Below, in pieces: positions 40,165-48,915 of a stretch of 64,000 nt of DNA. The position numbers were made by a program, and so were the translations under genes. The stretch comes from Pauljensenia sp902373545. Its GTDB lineage: Bacteria; Actinomycetota; Actinomycetes; Actinomycetales; Actinomycetaceae. The notes under the pieces were generated by a model that was not told the origin of the DNA, did not search any database, and worked only from the letters and a program-made list of their open reading frames with translations. The number at the start of each line of letters is the position of its first letter. Position 1 is the stretch's first letter. The stretch is from contig NZ_JAPWAG010000002.1 of the NCBI RefSeq assembly GCF_041432775.1, positions 1-64,000 of the forward strand, written 5' to 3'.

Positions 40165-40761
40165 TCACTGCGTCCTGGTTCCCGTCTGGCCCCCACCCAT
40201 CAGCGCAGACGGATCAGGGTCCTGCGGGCCGGCAACCGCGTCTCCGAACAGGGGCGGCTGCCCATTGACGGAAGAGACCGGGAAGCGCGGGTTGAGCGTC
40301 ATGCCGCTGGCCGCACTGGCCTCGTTCATCGCACTGTTGATCGCGTTGGCCGCAGCGGGGTTCATCTGCATCTGCCCGCGCAGCTGCGCTTCGAGGATGA
40401 GCGCCGTCAGCGCGTCGCGCGTCGTGGGCGTGAGTTCGAGGGGAGCAGCGTTGTGGGCGGCAGCCGCGTCCTGATTGAGCATATTGATCATCTCGTCGGT
40501 CACGGTGATCCCGGCAACGGCGGCGCCAGCCGCGTAGGCGTCCTGGTTCATGAGCTTGGCGCGAATCTCGCCGTCGGAGTAGTTCTGCTGTCCGCCCGCC
40601 AGAACGTTGATCTGGCTGGCGGCTTCGTGAATATCCGCGTTGGAGTACGTAGCCCCCGACGACGTGACGATGGCGGCACCCGGGTGGGCCGAGCAGGCCC
40701 CCATTCCCAGTCCTGCGGCCACGACCAGGGCGGCGGTGGCGAGCTGACGTGTGTAGCGCAC
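40165..40761 (-). CDS. Lipoprotein, SurA/PrsA N-domain-like
   Basis: A 198-aa predicted lipoprotein. The signal ends in a lipobox: ATAALVVAAGLGMGAC, with lipidation expected on Cys 23. The mature chain is mostly helical (SNADIHEAASQINVLAGGQQ, YSDGEIRAKLMNQDAYAAG, ILEAQLRGQMQMNPAAANAI), reminiscent of the N-terminal chaperone domain of SurA/PrsA-type foldases, with no isomerase domain. GTG 40761 with AAGGAAC upstream. It lies between mfd and eno, where other actinobacteria also keep a lipoprotein gene. Confidence 0.72.
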   Translation of the reverse strand: MRYTRQLATAALVVAAGLGMGACSAHPGAAIVTSSGATYSNADIHEAASQINVLAGGQQNYSDGEIRAKLMNQDAYAAGAAVAGITVTDEMINMLNQDAAAAHNAAPLELTPTTRDALTALILEAQLRGQMQMNPAAANAINSAMNEASAASGMTLNPRFPVSSVNGQPPLFGDAVAGPQDPDPSALMGGGQTGTRTQ

Positions 40762-40821
40762 GTGCGTTCCTTCCTCAGATGTCTTGCAACGCAATAGGAC
40801 CAGTGTATTCCACCACAGGTA

Positions 40822-43800
40822 CTACTCGCCAAAAGGTACGAGAATCTTGGTCACTAGCGTCTCCACCCACTCCAACAGAGGCCCGTCCGTCAGCGGGGAT
40901 CCGCCGATGCGCGTGGTGAGGGGCAGGGGCACGAGGACCTGGCGCACGGCCGTCTTGATGACCGTTCCCGGGTGCAGGCGCTTGAGGCGCATCACCTGGG
41001 AGTCGCGCAGCTCCACGGGGCTGACGCGCAGGTACTTGCCCTGAGTAACGACCTCTGCGATGCCGACGCGGCGCACGATCTCGCGCAAGCGGGCGACGGC
41101 GAAGAGCAGGTCGACCTGGGGCGGGATGGGGCCGTAGCGGTCGACCAGTTCCTCGCGCACGTCGGCTTCCTGCTCGGGGGTGGAGGTGGCCGCGATCTTG
41201 GCGTAGACCTCCAGGCGCAGGCGTTCGCCACGCACGTAGCCCTCGGGGATGTGGGCGTCGACCTGGAGGTCCATGCGCACGTCGGTCTTCTCGGTCGGGG
41301 CGTCGCCTCGGTAGGCGGCGACCGCGTCGGAGACCATGCGCACGTACAGGTCGAATCCGACGCCTTCAACGTGCCCGGACTGGGCGCCTCCCAGGAGGTT
41401 GCCGGCGCCTCGGATCTCGAGGTCGCGCTGGGCGACGGCCAGGCCAGCCCCCAGCTCCGTGTTGGCGGCGATGGTCTTGAGGCGCTCGTGCGCGGTCTCT
41501 GTCAGCGCCTTGTCGCCGGGGTAGAAGAAGTACGCGTAGGCTCGTTCGCGGCCTCGCCCGACACGTCCGCGCAGCTGGTGGAGCTGGGACAGGCCGAAGG
41601 TGTCGGCACGGTCCACGATGAGCGTGTTCGCGTTGGAGATGTCCAGGCCGGTCTCGACGATCGTCGTACAGACCAGGACGTCGAACTCGTGGTTCCAGAA
41701 GTCCTGGATGACGGCCTCGAGCTGGTGTTCGTTCATCTTGCCGTGGGCGGTGCGCACGCGCGCCTCGGGCACCAGCTCGGAGATGTGGGCGGCGACCGAG
41801 GAGATCGAATCGACGCGGTTGTGCACGTAGAAGACCTGGCCGTCGCGCAGGAGCTCGCGCCGGATTGCGGCGCTGACCTGGGCGTCCGTGTAGGCGCCGA
41901 CGAAGGTGAGGACGGGCTGGCGTTCCTCGGGCGGCGTCTGGAGGATCGACATTTCGCGGATGCCGGAGATCGCCATCTCGAGGGTGCGCGGGATGGGGGT
42001 GGCCGACATGGACAGGACGTCGACGTCGGTGCGCAGTGCCTTGAGGGTTTCCTTGTGTTCGACGCCGAAGCGTTGCTCCTCGTCGATGATGACGAGGCCG
42101 AGCTTCTTGAAGGAGACGGTGCCGGTCAGCAAAGCGTGGGTGCCGATGACCAGGTCAACCTCGCCCGAGGCCAGCCCGGCCTTGACCTCCTCGGTTTCCT
42201 TGGGGGTCGAGAAGCGCGAGAGCGTGCCGATGCGCACGGGGAAGCCCGCGTAGCGCTCGGCGAAGGTCTCGGCGTGCTGGGTGACCAGCAGGGTCGTGGG
42301 CACGAGGACGGCGGCCTGGTAGCCGTCCTGGATGGCCTTGAAGGCGGCGCGCACGGCGATTTCGGTCTTGCCGTAGCCGACGTCGCCCGTGAGCAGGCGG
42401 TCCATGGGGACGGGTTTTTCCATGTCGGCCTTGACCTCGTCGATGGTGACGAGCTGGTCGGGTGTCTCGACGTAGGGGAAGGCGTCCTCGAGTTCGCGCT
42501 GCCAGGGGGTGTCGGGACCGAAGGCGTGGCCTTTGGTCTGCTGGCGCACGGCGTACAGGCGGATGAGTTCCTTGGCGACCTCGTTGACGGCCTTCTTGGC
42601 GCGCGCCTTGGTCTTGGCCCAGTCGGCGCCGCCCATCTTGGTCAGGGAGGGCTCGTCGGAGCCGGTGTACTTGGAAATCTGGTCGAGGGCGTCGGTGGGC
42701 ACGAAGAGCCGGTCGGCGGGCTGTCCGCGCTTGGAGGGGGCGTATTCGATGACTAGGTAGTCGCGCGTGGAGGCCGCGTCCCCGCGCCCGATGGAACGCG
42801 AGACGAGCTCAATGAAGCGTCCGATGCCGTGCTGATCGTGGACGATGTAGTCCCCGGGGTGCAGGGTCAGGGGGTCGACGCCCTTGCGCCTGCGCGAGGG
42901 CATGCGCCGCATGTCGCGCGTGGAGGCGCCCACGCGCCCGGTCAGGTCGCCCTCGGTGAGCACGGCGAGCTTGAGGTGGGGCGCGACGAATCCGACGCCG
43001 GCCTGCGCGGTCGTAATGGTCACGAGGCCTGCGTCGGGCCGCTCCTCGACGCTGTCCGCGAGCGCGGCCGGGCACGAGGCGTCGGTGAGGATGGAACGGA
43101 TACGGCGTCCCGGGCCGGGGCCTTCGGTGGTGACGACGATGCGCCAGCCCTGGCGCGCCAGGTCGGTCAGGTCGGCGCAGGCGCGGGCGAAGTCGCCGCG
43201 GTAGGGGTGCACGTCGCGCGCTCCCACGCGCATGAGGGTGGGTGAGACGACGACGGGTGCGGGGCCTGACTGACCCGCGGACCCGGCCTCGGCCTCGTCG
43301 ATGGCGGAGGCGAGGTCGGCGGGCGGCAGGTCGGTGAGCTCCCACCAGGGGCGAGTCCCGCTCCCCCACAGGTCGGCCAGGTCCAGGAACGAGGCCTTGG
43401 AGGCCTCGAGGGGGGTGTCGGCTCCCCCGGCGGCGGCGCTCCACGCGGCGGCGAGGAACTCCTCGGTCGTGGCCACGAGGTCGGCGGCGCGGGCGCGGAT
43501 GCGTTCGGGGTCGGAGGCGAGGATCGGCGACCCGGCGGGCAGCAGGTCGAGGAGGGACTGCATGCCGCTCACCAGAATCGGGGCGAGGGATTCGATGCCG
43601 GGGGCGGCGATTCCTTCAGCGGCGAGGGTCAGCATCTCGGCAGCACCGGGCAGGCGGTCGGCGGCCTCGCGGGCGCGGGCGCGCACGGCCTGGGTGAGCA
43701 GGAGTTCGCGGCAGGGAACGGCCCACAGGCCGTCGGCTGCCTCGCCGAGGGTCCGCTGGTCGGAGACGGAGAAGGCGCGGATATCGTCGACTTCGTCGCC

Positions 43801-44406
43801 CCACAGCTCCACGCGCAGGGGGTGGGGTTCCTGGGGCGGGAAGACGTCGAGGATGCCGCCGCGCACGCTCATCTGGCCGCGGCCTTCGACCATGTCGACG
43901 CGCTCGTAGCCGAGCTCGGCCAGGCGATTCGTGGTCTCGGTGAGGTCCAGGATGTCACCGGTGCGCACGCGCACGGGCTCGAGGTCGGCCAGGCCGGAGA
44001 TGATCGGCTGGAGGAAGGCGCGGATCGGCACGACGAGCACCGAGATCGGTCCCGCGCTCTCGTCCCCGGCGATGGGGTGGACGAGGCGGCGCAGGACGGC
44101 GATACGCCTGGCCATCGTGTCGACCTGGGGAGAGAGGCGCTCGTGGGGCAGGGTCTCCCACGCGGGGAGCATCGCCACGCCCGGGATCCACGAGGCCAGG
44201 GCATTCGTCAGCGTCTCAGCGTCGCGCCCGGTGGCCGTGAGGACCACGAGGGGCGTGGCCGCGCGCGTGGCGACGGCCGCGAGCAGGGGCGGGCGGATGC
44301 CGACGGGAGCGACGATCGTGCCCGAACGGCCGACCTCGAGGGAGTCGGTCGCCGTCTCGATCGCGGGATCGGAGGTGATGTCCGGGAGGAGTCCGGTGAG
44401 AAGCAC
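40822..44406 (-). CDS. mfd: Transcription-repair coupling factor Mfd
   Basis: A 1,194-aa Mfd that frees RNA polymerase stalled at lesions and recruits UvrA. Regions: UvrB-homology module (1-370, including LPAWETLPHERLSPQVDTMA), RNA polymerase interacting domain (about 500-580, DPLTLHPGDYIVHDQHGIGR), RecG-like helicase with GDVGYGKTEIAVRAAFKAIQ, VPTTLLVTQHAETFAERYAG, IIDEEQRFGVEHKE, MSATPIPRTLEMA and QLRGRVGRGRERAYAYFFY, then the C-terminal autoinhibitory domain. Length and motifs are complete. It ends 61 nt before the lipoprotein gene. Confidence 0.97.
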   Translation of the reverse strand: MLLTGLLPDITSDPAIETATDSLEVGRSGTIVAPVGIRPPLLAAVATRAATPLVVLTATGRDAETLTNALASWIPGVAMLPAWETLPHERLSPQVDTMARRIAVLRRLVHPIAGDESAGPISVLVVPIRAFLQPIISGLADLEPVRVRTGDILDLTETTNRLAELGYERVDMVEGRGQMSVRGGILDVFPPQEPHPLRVELWGDEVDDIRAFSVSDQRTLGEAADGLWAVPCRELLLTQAVRARAREAADRLPGAAEMLTLAAEGIAAPGIESLAPILVSGMQSLLDLLPAGSPILASDPERIRARAADLVATTEEFLAAAWSAAAGGADTPLEASKASFLDLADLWGSGTRPWWELTDLPPADLASAIDEAEAGSAGQSGPAPVVVSPTLMRVGARDVHPYRGDFARACADLTDLARQGWRIVVTTEGPGPGRRIRSILTDASCPAALADSVEERPDAGLVTITTAQAGVGFVAPHLKLAVLTEGDLTGRVGASTRDMRRMPSRRRKGVDPLTLHPGDYIVHDQHGIGRFIELVSRSIGRGDAASTRDYLVIEYAPSKRGQPADRLFVPTDALDQISKYTGSDEPSLTKMGGADWAKTKARAKKAVNEVAKELIRLYAVRQQTKGHAFGPDTPWQRELEDAFPYVETPDQLVTIDEVKADMEKPVPMDRLLTGDVGYGKTEIAVRAAFKAIQDGYQAAVLVPTTLLVTQHAETFAERYAGFPVRIGTLSRFSTPKETEEVKAGLASGEVDLVIGTHALLTGTVSFKKLGLVIIDEEQRFGVEHKETLKALRTDVDVLSMSATPIPRTLEMAISGIREMSILQTPPEERQPVLTFVGAYTDAQVSAAIRRELLRDGQVFYVHNRVDSISSVAAHISELVPEARVRTAHGKMNEHQLEAVIQDFWNHEFDVLVCTTIVETGLDISNANTLIVDRADTFGLSQLHQLRGRVGRGRERAYAYFFYPGDKALTETAHERLKTIAANTELGAGLAVAQRDLEIRGAGNLLGGAQSGHVEGVGFDLYVRMVSDAVAAYRGDAPTEKTDVRMDLQVDAHIPEGYVRGERLRLEVYAKIAATSTPEQEADVREELVDRYGPIPPQVDLLFAVARLREIVRRVGIAEVVTQGKYLRVSPVELRDSQVMRLKRLHPGTVIKTAVRQVLVPLPLTTRIGGSPLTDGPLLEWVETLVTKILVPFGE

Positions 44407-44460
44407 GCGCTGCCTTTCGCGGTGAGGGTGGCGCGGCGCCCGGTCGGGCGCGCGGCCCGA

Positions 44461-45063
44461 TCAGGCCCCTGTGTGCAGGGCCATCTGGGTGGGGGCAAAA
44501 CCCTTGGTAACGATGTCTTCGACCACGTCGGCGGCCTGCTCGAAGGTCACGTCCCAGTCGGGTCGTTCCTTGGCGGGCACGGGGGCCAGCACGTAGTCGG
44601 CGGGATCCATGCGCCCCGGCGGACGTCCCACGCCGATGCGCAGGCGCGCATAGTCGCGCGTGTGCAGGTGCTGGGTCAGCGACTTCAGGCCGTTGTGGCC
44701 GCCCTCTCCCCCGCCGATCTTCATGCGCAGCGTGTGGGCGGGCAGGTCCATGTCATCGTGAATGACGAGGATGCGGGCCGGGGGAATCTTCAGGAAGGAG
44801 GCCAGCGCGCTGATCGGGCCGCCGGAGGTGTTCATGTAGGAATCCGAGCGCGCGAGGATCACGCGGGGGCCGGGCACGCCGCCCGGGCCGATCCCGAGGC
44901 GAACGTCAGCGGTGTGCGTGCGCGAGCGGTGCGAGGTCAGGGTCGCACCGCCGCGCGAGGCGAGCACGTCGAGGGTCAAGTACCCGACGTTGTGTCGGGT
45001 GGAGGCATACTGCGCGCCGGGGTTACCTAACCCGACGACGAGCCACGGTCCGTCAGTCGTCAT
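44461..45063 (-). CDS. pth: Peptidyl-tRNA hydrolase
   Basis: A 200-aa Pth that releases tRNA from dropped-off peptidyl-tRNA. Core: LVVGLGNPGAQYASTRHNVG (catalytic His), SYMNTSGGPISALASFLKIP (Asn), ILVIHDDMDLPAHTLRMKIG (Asp) and GGGEGGHNGLKSLTQHLHT. ATG 45063 overlaps the end of the SGNH gene by 11 nt, supporting translational coupling; the longer reading is a shadow of the SGNH gene. mfd follows by 54 nt, as in many actinobacteria. Confidence 0.95.
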   Translation of the reverse strand: MTTDGPWLVVGLGNPGAQYASTRHNVGYLTLDVLASRGGATLTSHRSRTHTADVRLGIGPGGVPGPRVILARSDSYMNTSGGPISALASFLKIPPARILVIHDDMDLPAHTLRMKIGGGEGGHNGLKSLTQHLHTRDYARLRIGVGRPPGRMDPADYVLAPVPAKERPDWDVTFEQAADVVEDIVTKGFAPTQMALHTGA

Positions 45064-45916
45064 ACTCCGATTGTGCCACCCGCGCCGAGAGCATGTCCCA
45101 CTGGGGGGCGTCCTCGACGACGGGGGCTGCCTCACGTCGAGACGTCGCCCAGGCCTCGGCGAAAAGCTGGGCCCACTTGGCGTAGGCCGCCGAGTTGGGG
45201 TGGAAGAAGTCCGCCGCGTGGTAGGCGAAGGTGTAGGTCGGCAGGGAGTACTCCTGCGTGAGGGAGCGCAGGTCGACCAGGTGCGCGTCGGAGTCCTCGA
45301 CGGCGGCGCGGATGCGGTCCGACATATCCTGCGCGCGGCTTTCCTGCGGCATGATGCCGAAAGACGGGATGGTGGAAACCAGGGCATCAGCAGGCAGAGA
45401 GGCGAGAACGCGGCGCAGGCGCTCCTCGAACTGTCCGGGGGCCATATCTTCGGCCATGACGTCGTTGCCGCCGATCGTCAGGGTCACTAGGTCGGGGCGG
45501 TAGGGACCCTCCAGCAGGCCCAGGCCGCGCATCTGGGGGATCTGGGTCAGTTCGACGGATTCGATGGTGGCGCCCGACAGGGAGAGGTTGAGCATCAGGA
45601 CCTCGCGGTCCAGCTGCTCGTTAATGGCGGAGGCCAGGCGCGCCGGGTAGGACTCGGTGACGCGCGAGGCGCCCATGCCCTGCACGGAAGAGTCGCCCAG
45701 CGACACGATCAGGTAGGGGCGCTCGCCCTCGGGGTGTTCGTCAAGCTGACGCAGGCGCTCCAGCGTGGCCAGGTTGTGGTTCTCCCAGGAGCGGCGGTAG
45801 TCACCGCGCTGGGAATCGAGGCGCAGCAGGCGTCCGATCGCCACGCCGCCGCCGAAGAGACTCGCGCCGCCAGCCGCCGCGCCAGCCACCTGCCATGCTC
45901 GTTTGCCGATCCCCAT
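45053..45916 (-). CDS. SGNH/GDSL-family hydrolase
   Basis: A 287-aa protein with the SGNH blocks: LIVSLGDSSVQGMGASRVTE (block I Ser), LNLSLSGATIES (Gly), VTLTIGGNDVMAEDM (Asn) and YHAADFFHPNSAAYAKW (Asp/His dyad, block V). The first 30 residues (WQVAGAAAGGASLFGGGVAI) form a weak hydrophobic anchor, so it may sit on the outer face of the membrane. Likely an esterase or lipase of unknown substrate. It precedes pth and mfd in one unit. Confidence 0.85.
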   Translation of the reverse strand: MGIGKRAWQVAGAAAGGASLFGGGVAIGRLLRLDSQRGDYRRSWENHNLATLERLRQLDEHPEGERPYLIVSLGDSSVQGMGASRVTESYPARLASAINEQLDREVLMLNLSLSGATIESVELTQIPQMRGLGLLEGPYRPDLVTLTIGGNDVMAEDMAPGQFEERLRRVLASLPADALVSTIPSFGIMPQESRAQDMSDRIRAAVEDSDAHLVDLRSLTQEYSLPTYTFAYHAADFFHPNSAAYAKWAQLFAEAWATSRREAAPVVEDAPQWDMLSARVAQSEYDD

Positions 45917-45964
45917 GTTGCGTCCTTCCCGCGTTTTCGTTGCTTCCTCAAGTGTAACGAGGCC

Positions 45965-45999
45965 GGGGCCGGTGCTTCAAATGCTGAAGCACCGGCCCC
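45965..45999 (-). terminator. Terminator after galK
   Basis: GGGGCCGGTGCTTCA and TGAAGCACCGGCCCC, 15 bp perfect, loop AATGC. The dispersed motif (45957-45969) overlaps its outer arm. Confidence 0.75.
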
Positions 46000-46019
46000 T
46001 CGGGTCGTGTCGGGTGCTT

Positions 46020-47267
46020 TTAGCCCAGTCGCCCGGCTGGCGCACCCGGCAGGGCTCGGATGAAGTGAGGAGTCTCCCAGCCGCGCATCTCATAGGCGCG
46101 CGCGACCGCCTGAGCGATGTCCAGGACCGCGTCCGCACTGACAAGCGCGATCGCGCTGCCACCAAAGCCGCCGCCTGTCATGCGAGCGCCGTGCGCGCCC
46201 GCCACGCGCGCCGCCTCCACGGCCACGTCCAGCTCCTCGCACGACACCTCGTAGTCGTCTCGCAGCGAGTCGTGGGAGTCGTTCATGAGCGCGCCCGCGA
46301 CCGCCAGGCGCGTGCCCTCCAGCGGCCCCTCATCCAGCAGCTCGATGAACGCGCGCGTGCGCGCGATCTCCGAGACAACGTGGCGGGTGCGCGCAACCAG
46401 GCGATCATCGCCCAACGCAGCCGAGGCCTCGTCCAAGTCCTCCACCTCGACGAGCTGTCCCACGCCCAGGATGCGCGCCGACTCCTCACAGTCCGCGCGG
46501 CGCGACCCGTACTGGCCGTCCGCCAGCGAGTGCTTGGCGCGCGTGTCGATGACGAGAAGCTCGAGGCCGACCGCGCTCAGGTCGAAGGGAACTTGACGTG
46601 TAGACATGTCCCGGCAATCGAGGGCCAGCGCGTGGCCCTGACGGCAGCGCAGCGACGCCGTCTGATCCAGGCCACCCGTGTTAGCGCCCGCGATCTGATT
46701 CTCCGCTGCCTGAGCGGCCTTGACCAACACCTTGCGGCCCTCGTCGTTCGGATCCTCAAGCGAACCCGCCAACCCCAGGCCACAGACCTCGTCCAAGGCC
46801 ACGGCCGTCGCACATTCGAGCGCGGCGCTCGACGAGAGGCCACCGCCCAGGGGCACGCACGACCACAGGGCAGCATCGAAGCCGGGAAGCGGGCCATATC
46901 CGGCCTGCTCGAGGGCCCACGCGACGCCAGCGAGGTACGCGGTCCAGTGGTTGGCCACCTCGCCGGGGGTCCCCTTCGGACCGATCACGTCGAGGTCGAG
47001 GACGTCGATCGCCTCGCGCGTCTGCGTCGACACCAGGCGAACCGTGCGATCACTGCGGGGCGACAGCGCCACAAACGCACGGTGCGGCAGGGCAATGGGC
47101 AGGCAGGGGCCGCCGTTATAGTCCACGTGCTCGCCGATGATATTGACGCGCCCGGGCGCGCTCCACACGCCCCGAGGCTCGCAGCCATACGCGTCACGAA
47201 ACAGGTTTGCGGCCTGCACGGCCCCTTCATCGGGAGTAGCGGCGTCGGCCCACACGAGATCAATCAC
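46020..47267 (-). CDS. galK: Galactokinase
   Basis: A 415-aa GHMP kinase that phosphorylates galactose at O1. GALK signature GVWSAPGRVNIIGEHVDYNG (about 34-53), the ATP loop VPLGGGLSSSAALECATAVA, and the third motif ARMTGGGFGGSAIALV are all seen, with galactose-binding GEH-x-DYN. GTG 47267 is preferred because AAGGAGG is 5 nt upstream; the longer reading starts inside that site. Other Leloir genes are not adjacent in this window. It is divergent from the 2H phosphoesterase gene. Confidence 0.95.
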   Translation of the reverse strand: MIDLVWADAATPDEGAVQAANLFRDAYGCEPRGVWSAPGRVNIIGEHVDYNGGPCLPIALPHRAFVALSPRSDRTVRLVSTQTREAIDVLDLDVIGPKGTPGEVANHWTAYLAGVAWALEQAGYGPLPGFDAALWSCVPLGGGLSSSAALECATAVALDEVCGLGLAGSLEDPNDEGRKVLVKAAQAAENQIAGANTGGLDQTASLRCRQGHALALDCRDMSTRQVPFDLSAVGLELLVIDTRAKHSLADGQYGSRRADCEESARILGVGQLVEVEDLDEASAALGDDRLVARTRHVVSEIARTRAFIELLDEGPLEGTRLAVAGALMNDSHDSLRDDYEVSCEELDVAVEAARVAGAHGARMTGGGFGGSAIALVSADAVLDIAQAVARAYEMRGWETPHFIRALPGAPAGRLG

Positions 47268-47388
47268 AAGATCCTCCTTGGTCTCACTCACTCAAGGCTA
47301 CGTGAACGCCCTCACAACCTTCAAGCGCTATCCCACCCCCGCTCCCCGGTACAGTGGGAGGCCCACCCAGCGACACAGGACAGGCACC

Positions 47389-47937
47389 ATGTTCCTCCCC
47401 CAACGACTTCCCGGCCAGGACTGGCTCGGCGTCGTCGTCGCGATCCCCGAACCGTGGGTCACACAGCTCACCGAGCTGCGCCTGCGCCTGGGAGACCTCG
47501 CCGGATCGCGCATCCCCGCGCACATCACGCTCATGCCACCCACCCCCGTCGCACGCGAGGCTCGCGCCGACGTCATCGACCACCTGCGCTCCATCGCCTC
47601 GCGCCACGCCCCCTTCCGCATCACATTGTCTGGCACGGATTCCTTCCGTCCCATCTCGAACGTCGCCTTCATGACGCTGGCTGAAGGCGCCTCCGCGTGC
47701 ACGGATCTCGCCGAGGAGATCCGATCCGGCCCCCTCGATCACGAGACGCGCTTTCCCTACCACCCACACGTGACGCTTGCTCAGGACGTCGACGATATCG
47801 CCCTCGATCTTGCGCTCGACATCGGCGCCACCGTCGAGGCCTCGTGGATCGTTCCCGGTTTCCGCCTGGACCGCATCGATCCCTCGGGCATCTACTCCTC
47901 GATGGCCCTGTTCGACTTCGACGCCTCCGGTCGCTGA
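47389..47937 (+). CDS. 2H phosphoesterase (2'-5' RNA ligase-like)
   Basis: A 182-aa protein with the two HxT(L) motifs of the 2H superfamily: IPAHITLMPPTPV (about residues 41-53) and YHPHVTLAQDVDD (about 124-136). Family members hydrolyse cyclic phosphates or seal RNA, and sequence alone does not choose. Hydrophobic spacing (SNVAFMTLAEG, SIYSSMALFDF-like end) agrees with the fold. TACAGT at 47350-47355 could serve as its -10. It is divergent from galK; the downstream DNA is a 1-kb repeat region. Confidence 0.82.
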   Translation: MFLPQRLPGQDWLGVVVAIPEPWVTQLTELRLRLGDLAGSRIPAHITLMPPTPVAREARADVIDHLRSIASRHAPFRITLSGTDSFRPISNVAFMTLAEGASACTDLAEEIRSGPLDHETRFPYHPHVTLAQDVDDIALDLALDIGATVEASWIVPGFRLDRIDPSGIYSSMALFDFDASGR

Positions 47938-47960
47938 GCTTCTGCCTACCTCGCTTCCAC

Positions 47961-48014
47961 GCGGCAGCTTCGCCACCACACTTCCGTGCGGCAGCTTTGC
48001 CACCACACTTCCGT
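47961..48014. repeat. 27-nt tandem repeat, two copies
   Basis: GCGGCAGCTT(C/T)GCCACCACA plus CTTCCGT, twice in a row, right after the 2H gene stop. Confidence 0.85.
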
Positions 48015-48180
48015 GCGGCGCGCACCCACTGACATTTCGGGCGGCGCGAGGCCTGCCCACTTGATCCGGCCGGTTGCGCCTGTGGGCGGCGGCCCGCCCG
48101 CGAGATCGCCACACACGAGCTTCGCTCGGAGTGATCGATCTCGAAGCCCGGCCAGGCCCCGCCGCCGCCCACAGGCCCCA

Positions 48181-48790
48181 CAACCAGGCCCCATCAATGT
48201 CGCACGTAATTCCCTCGCAACTACTTCAAATTTTGAAGTCACACTGTTGGAATTGCAACGTTTCTAGCGCTTGTTGAAACTTCACCCAATCGAATTACGT
48301 GCGAGATTTTGGAAAACAGTGCCACAGCTCATACAACAGGTCGCCCGCTGGTGTTCCCAGCGCCCTCCACACCGGCACTCTCGTTACTGCTAGCAGCCCA
48401 GCGCCAGGACCCGCCACCGCCCACAGGCACCGCAACCAGGCCCCATCAATGTCGCACGTAATTCCCTCGCGACTACTTCAAATTTTGAAGTCACACTGTT
48501 GGAATTGCAACGTTTCCAGCGATTGTTGAAACTTCACCCAAACGAATTACGTGCGAAATTTTGGAAAACAGTGCCACAGCTCACACAACAGGTCGCCCGC
48601 AGACACGAAAGGCCACAGCCACCCGCAGCCAGGCCCCATCAATGTCGCACGTAATTCCCTCGCGACTACTTCAAATTTTGAAGTCACACTGTTGGAATTG
48701 CAACGTTTCCAGCGATTATTGAAACTTTACCCAAACGAATTACGTGCGAAATTTTGGAAAACAGTGCCACAGGTCATACAACAGGTCACC
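48181..48790. repeat. Three copies of a 105-nt inverted-repeat element
   Basis: Copies at 48200-48304, 48452-48556 and 48645-48749 are each exactly 105 nt and end in a perfect 13-bp inverted repeat (TCGCACGTAATTC ... GAATTACGTGCGA). Inside lies a second palindrome, ACTTCAAA-T-TTTGAAGT. About 19 nt before and 40 nt after each element are also conserved, so the full repeated unit is about 165 bp. Copies differ by only a few bases. Read as protein, copy 1 has an internal stop, so coding is unlikely. The DNA is more AT-rich than its surroundings. Confidence 0.92.
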
Positions 48791-48862
48791 CGCAGACACG
48801 AAAGGCCATGGTCGCCCGCAGACACGAAAGGCCGTGGACACCCGCAGACACGAAAGGCCGCG
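48791..48862. repeat. 26-nt tandem repeat, three copies
   Basis: CGCAGACACGAAAGGCC begins at 48791, 48817 and 48843, exactly 26 nt apart. A single further copy lies at 48599 between elements 2 and 3 of the 105-nt family. Confidence 0.88.
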
Positions 48863-48915
48863 GCCACCCAGGAAACGCTCGTTCCCAGGCCAGCCACGGC
48901 CGCGTCGATGACACG

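Noticed and set aside
48181..48862. CRISPR array
   Set aside because: The repeats are either 105-nt inverted-repeat elements with irregular spacing or contiguous 26-nt units with no unique spacers, and no cas genes are near.
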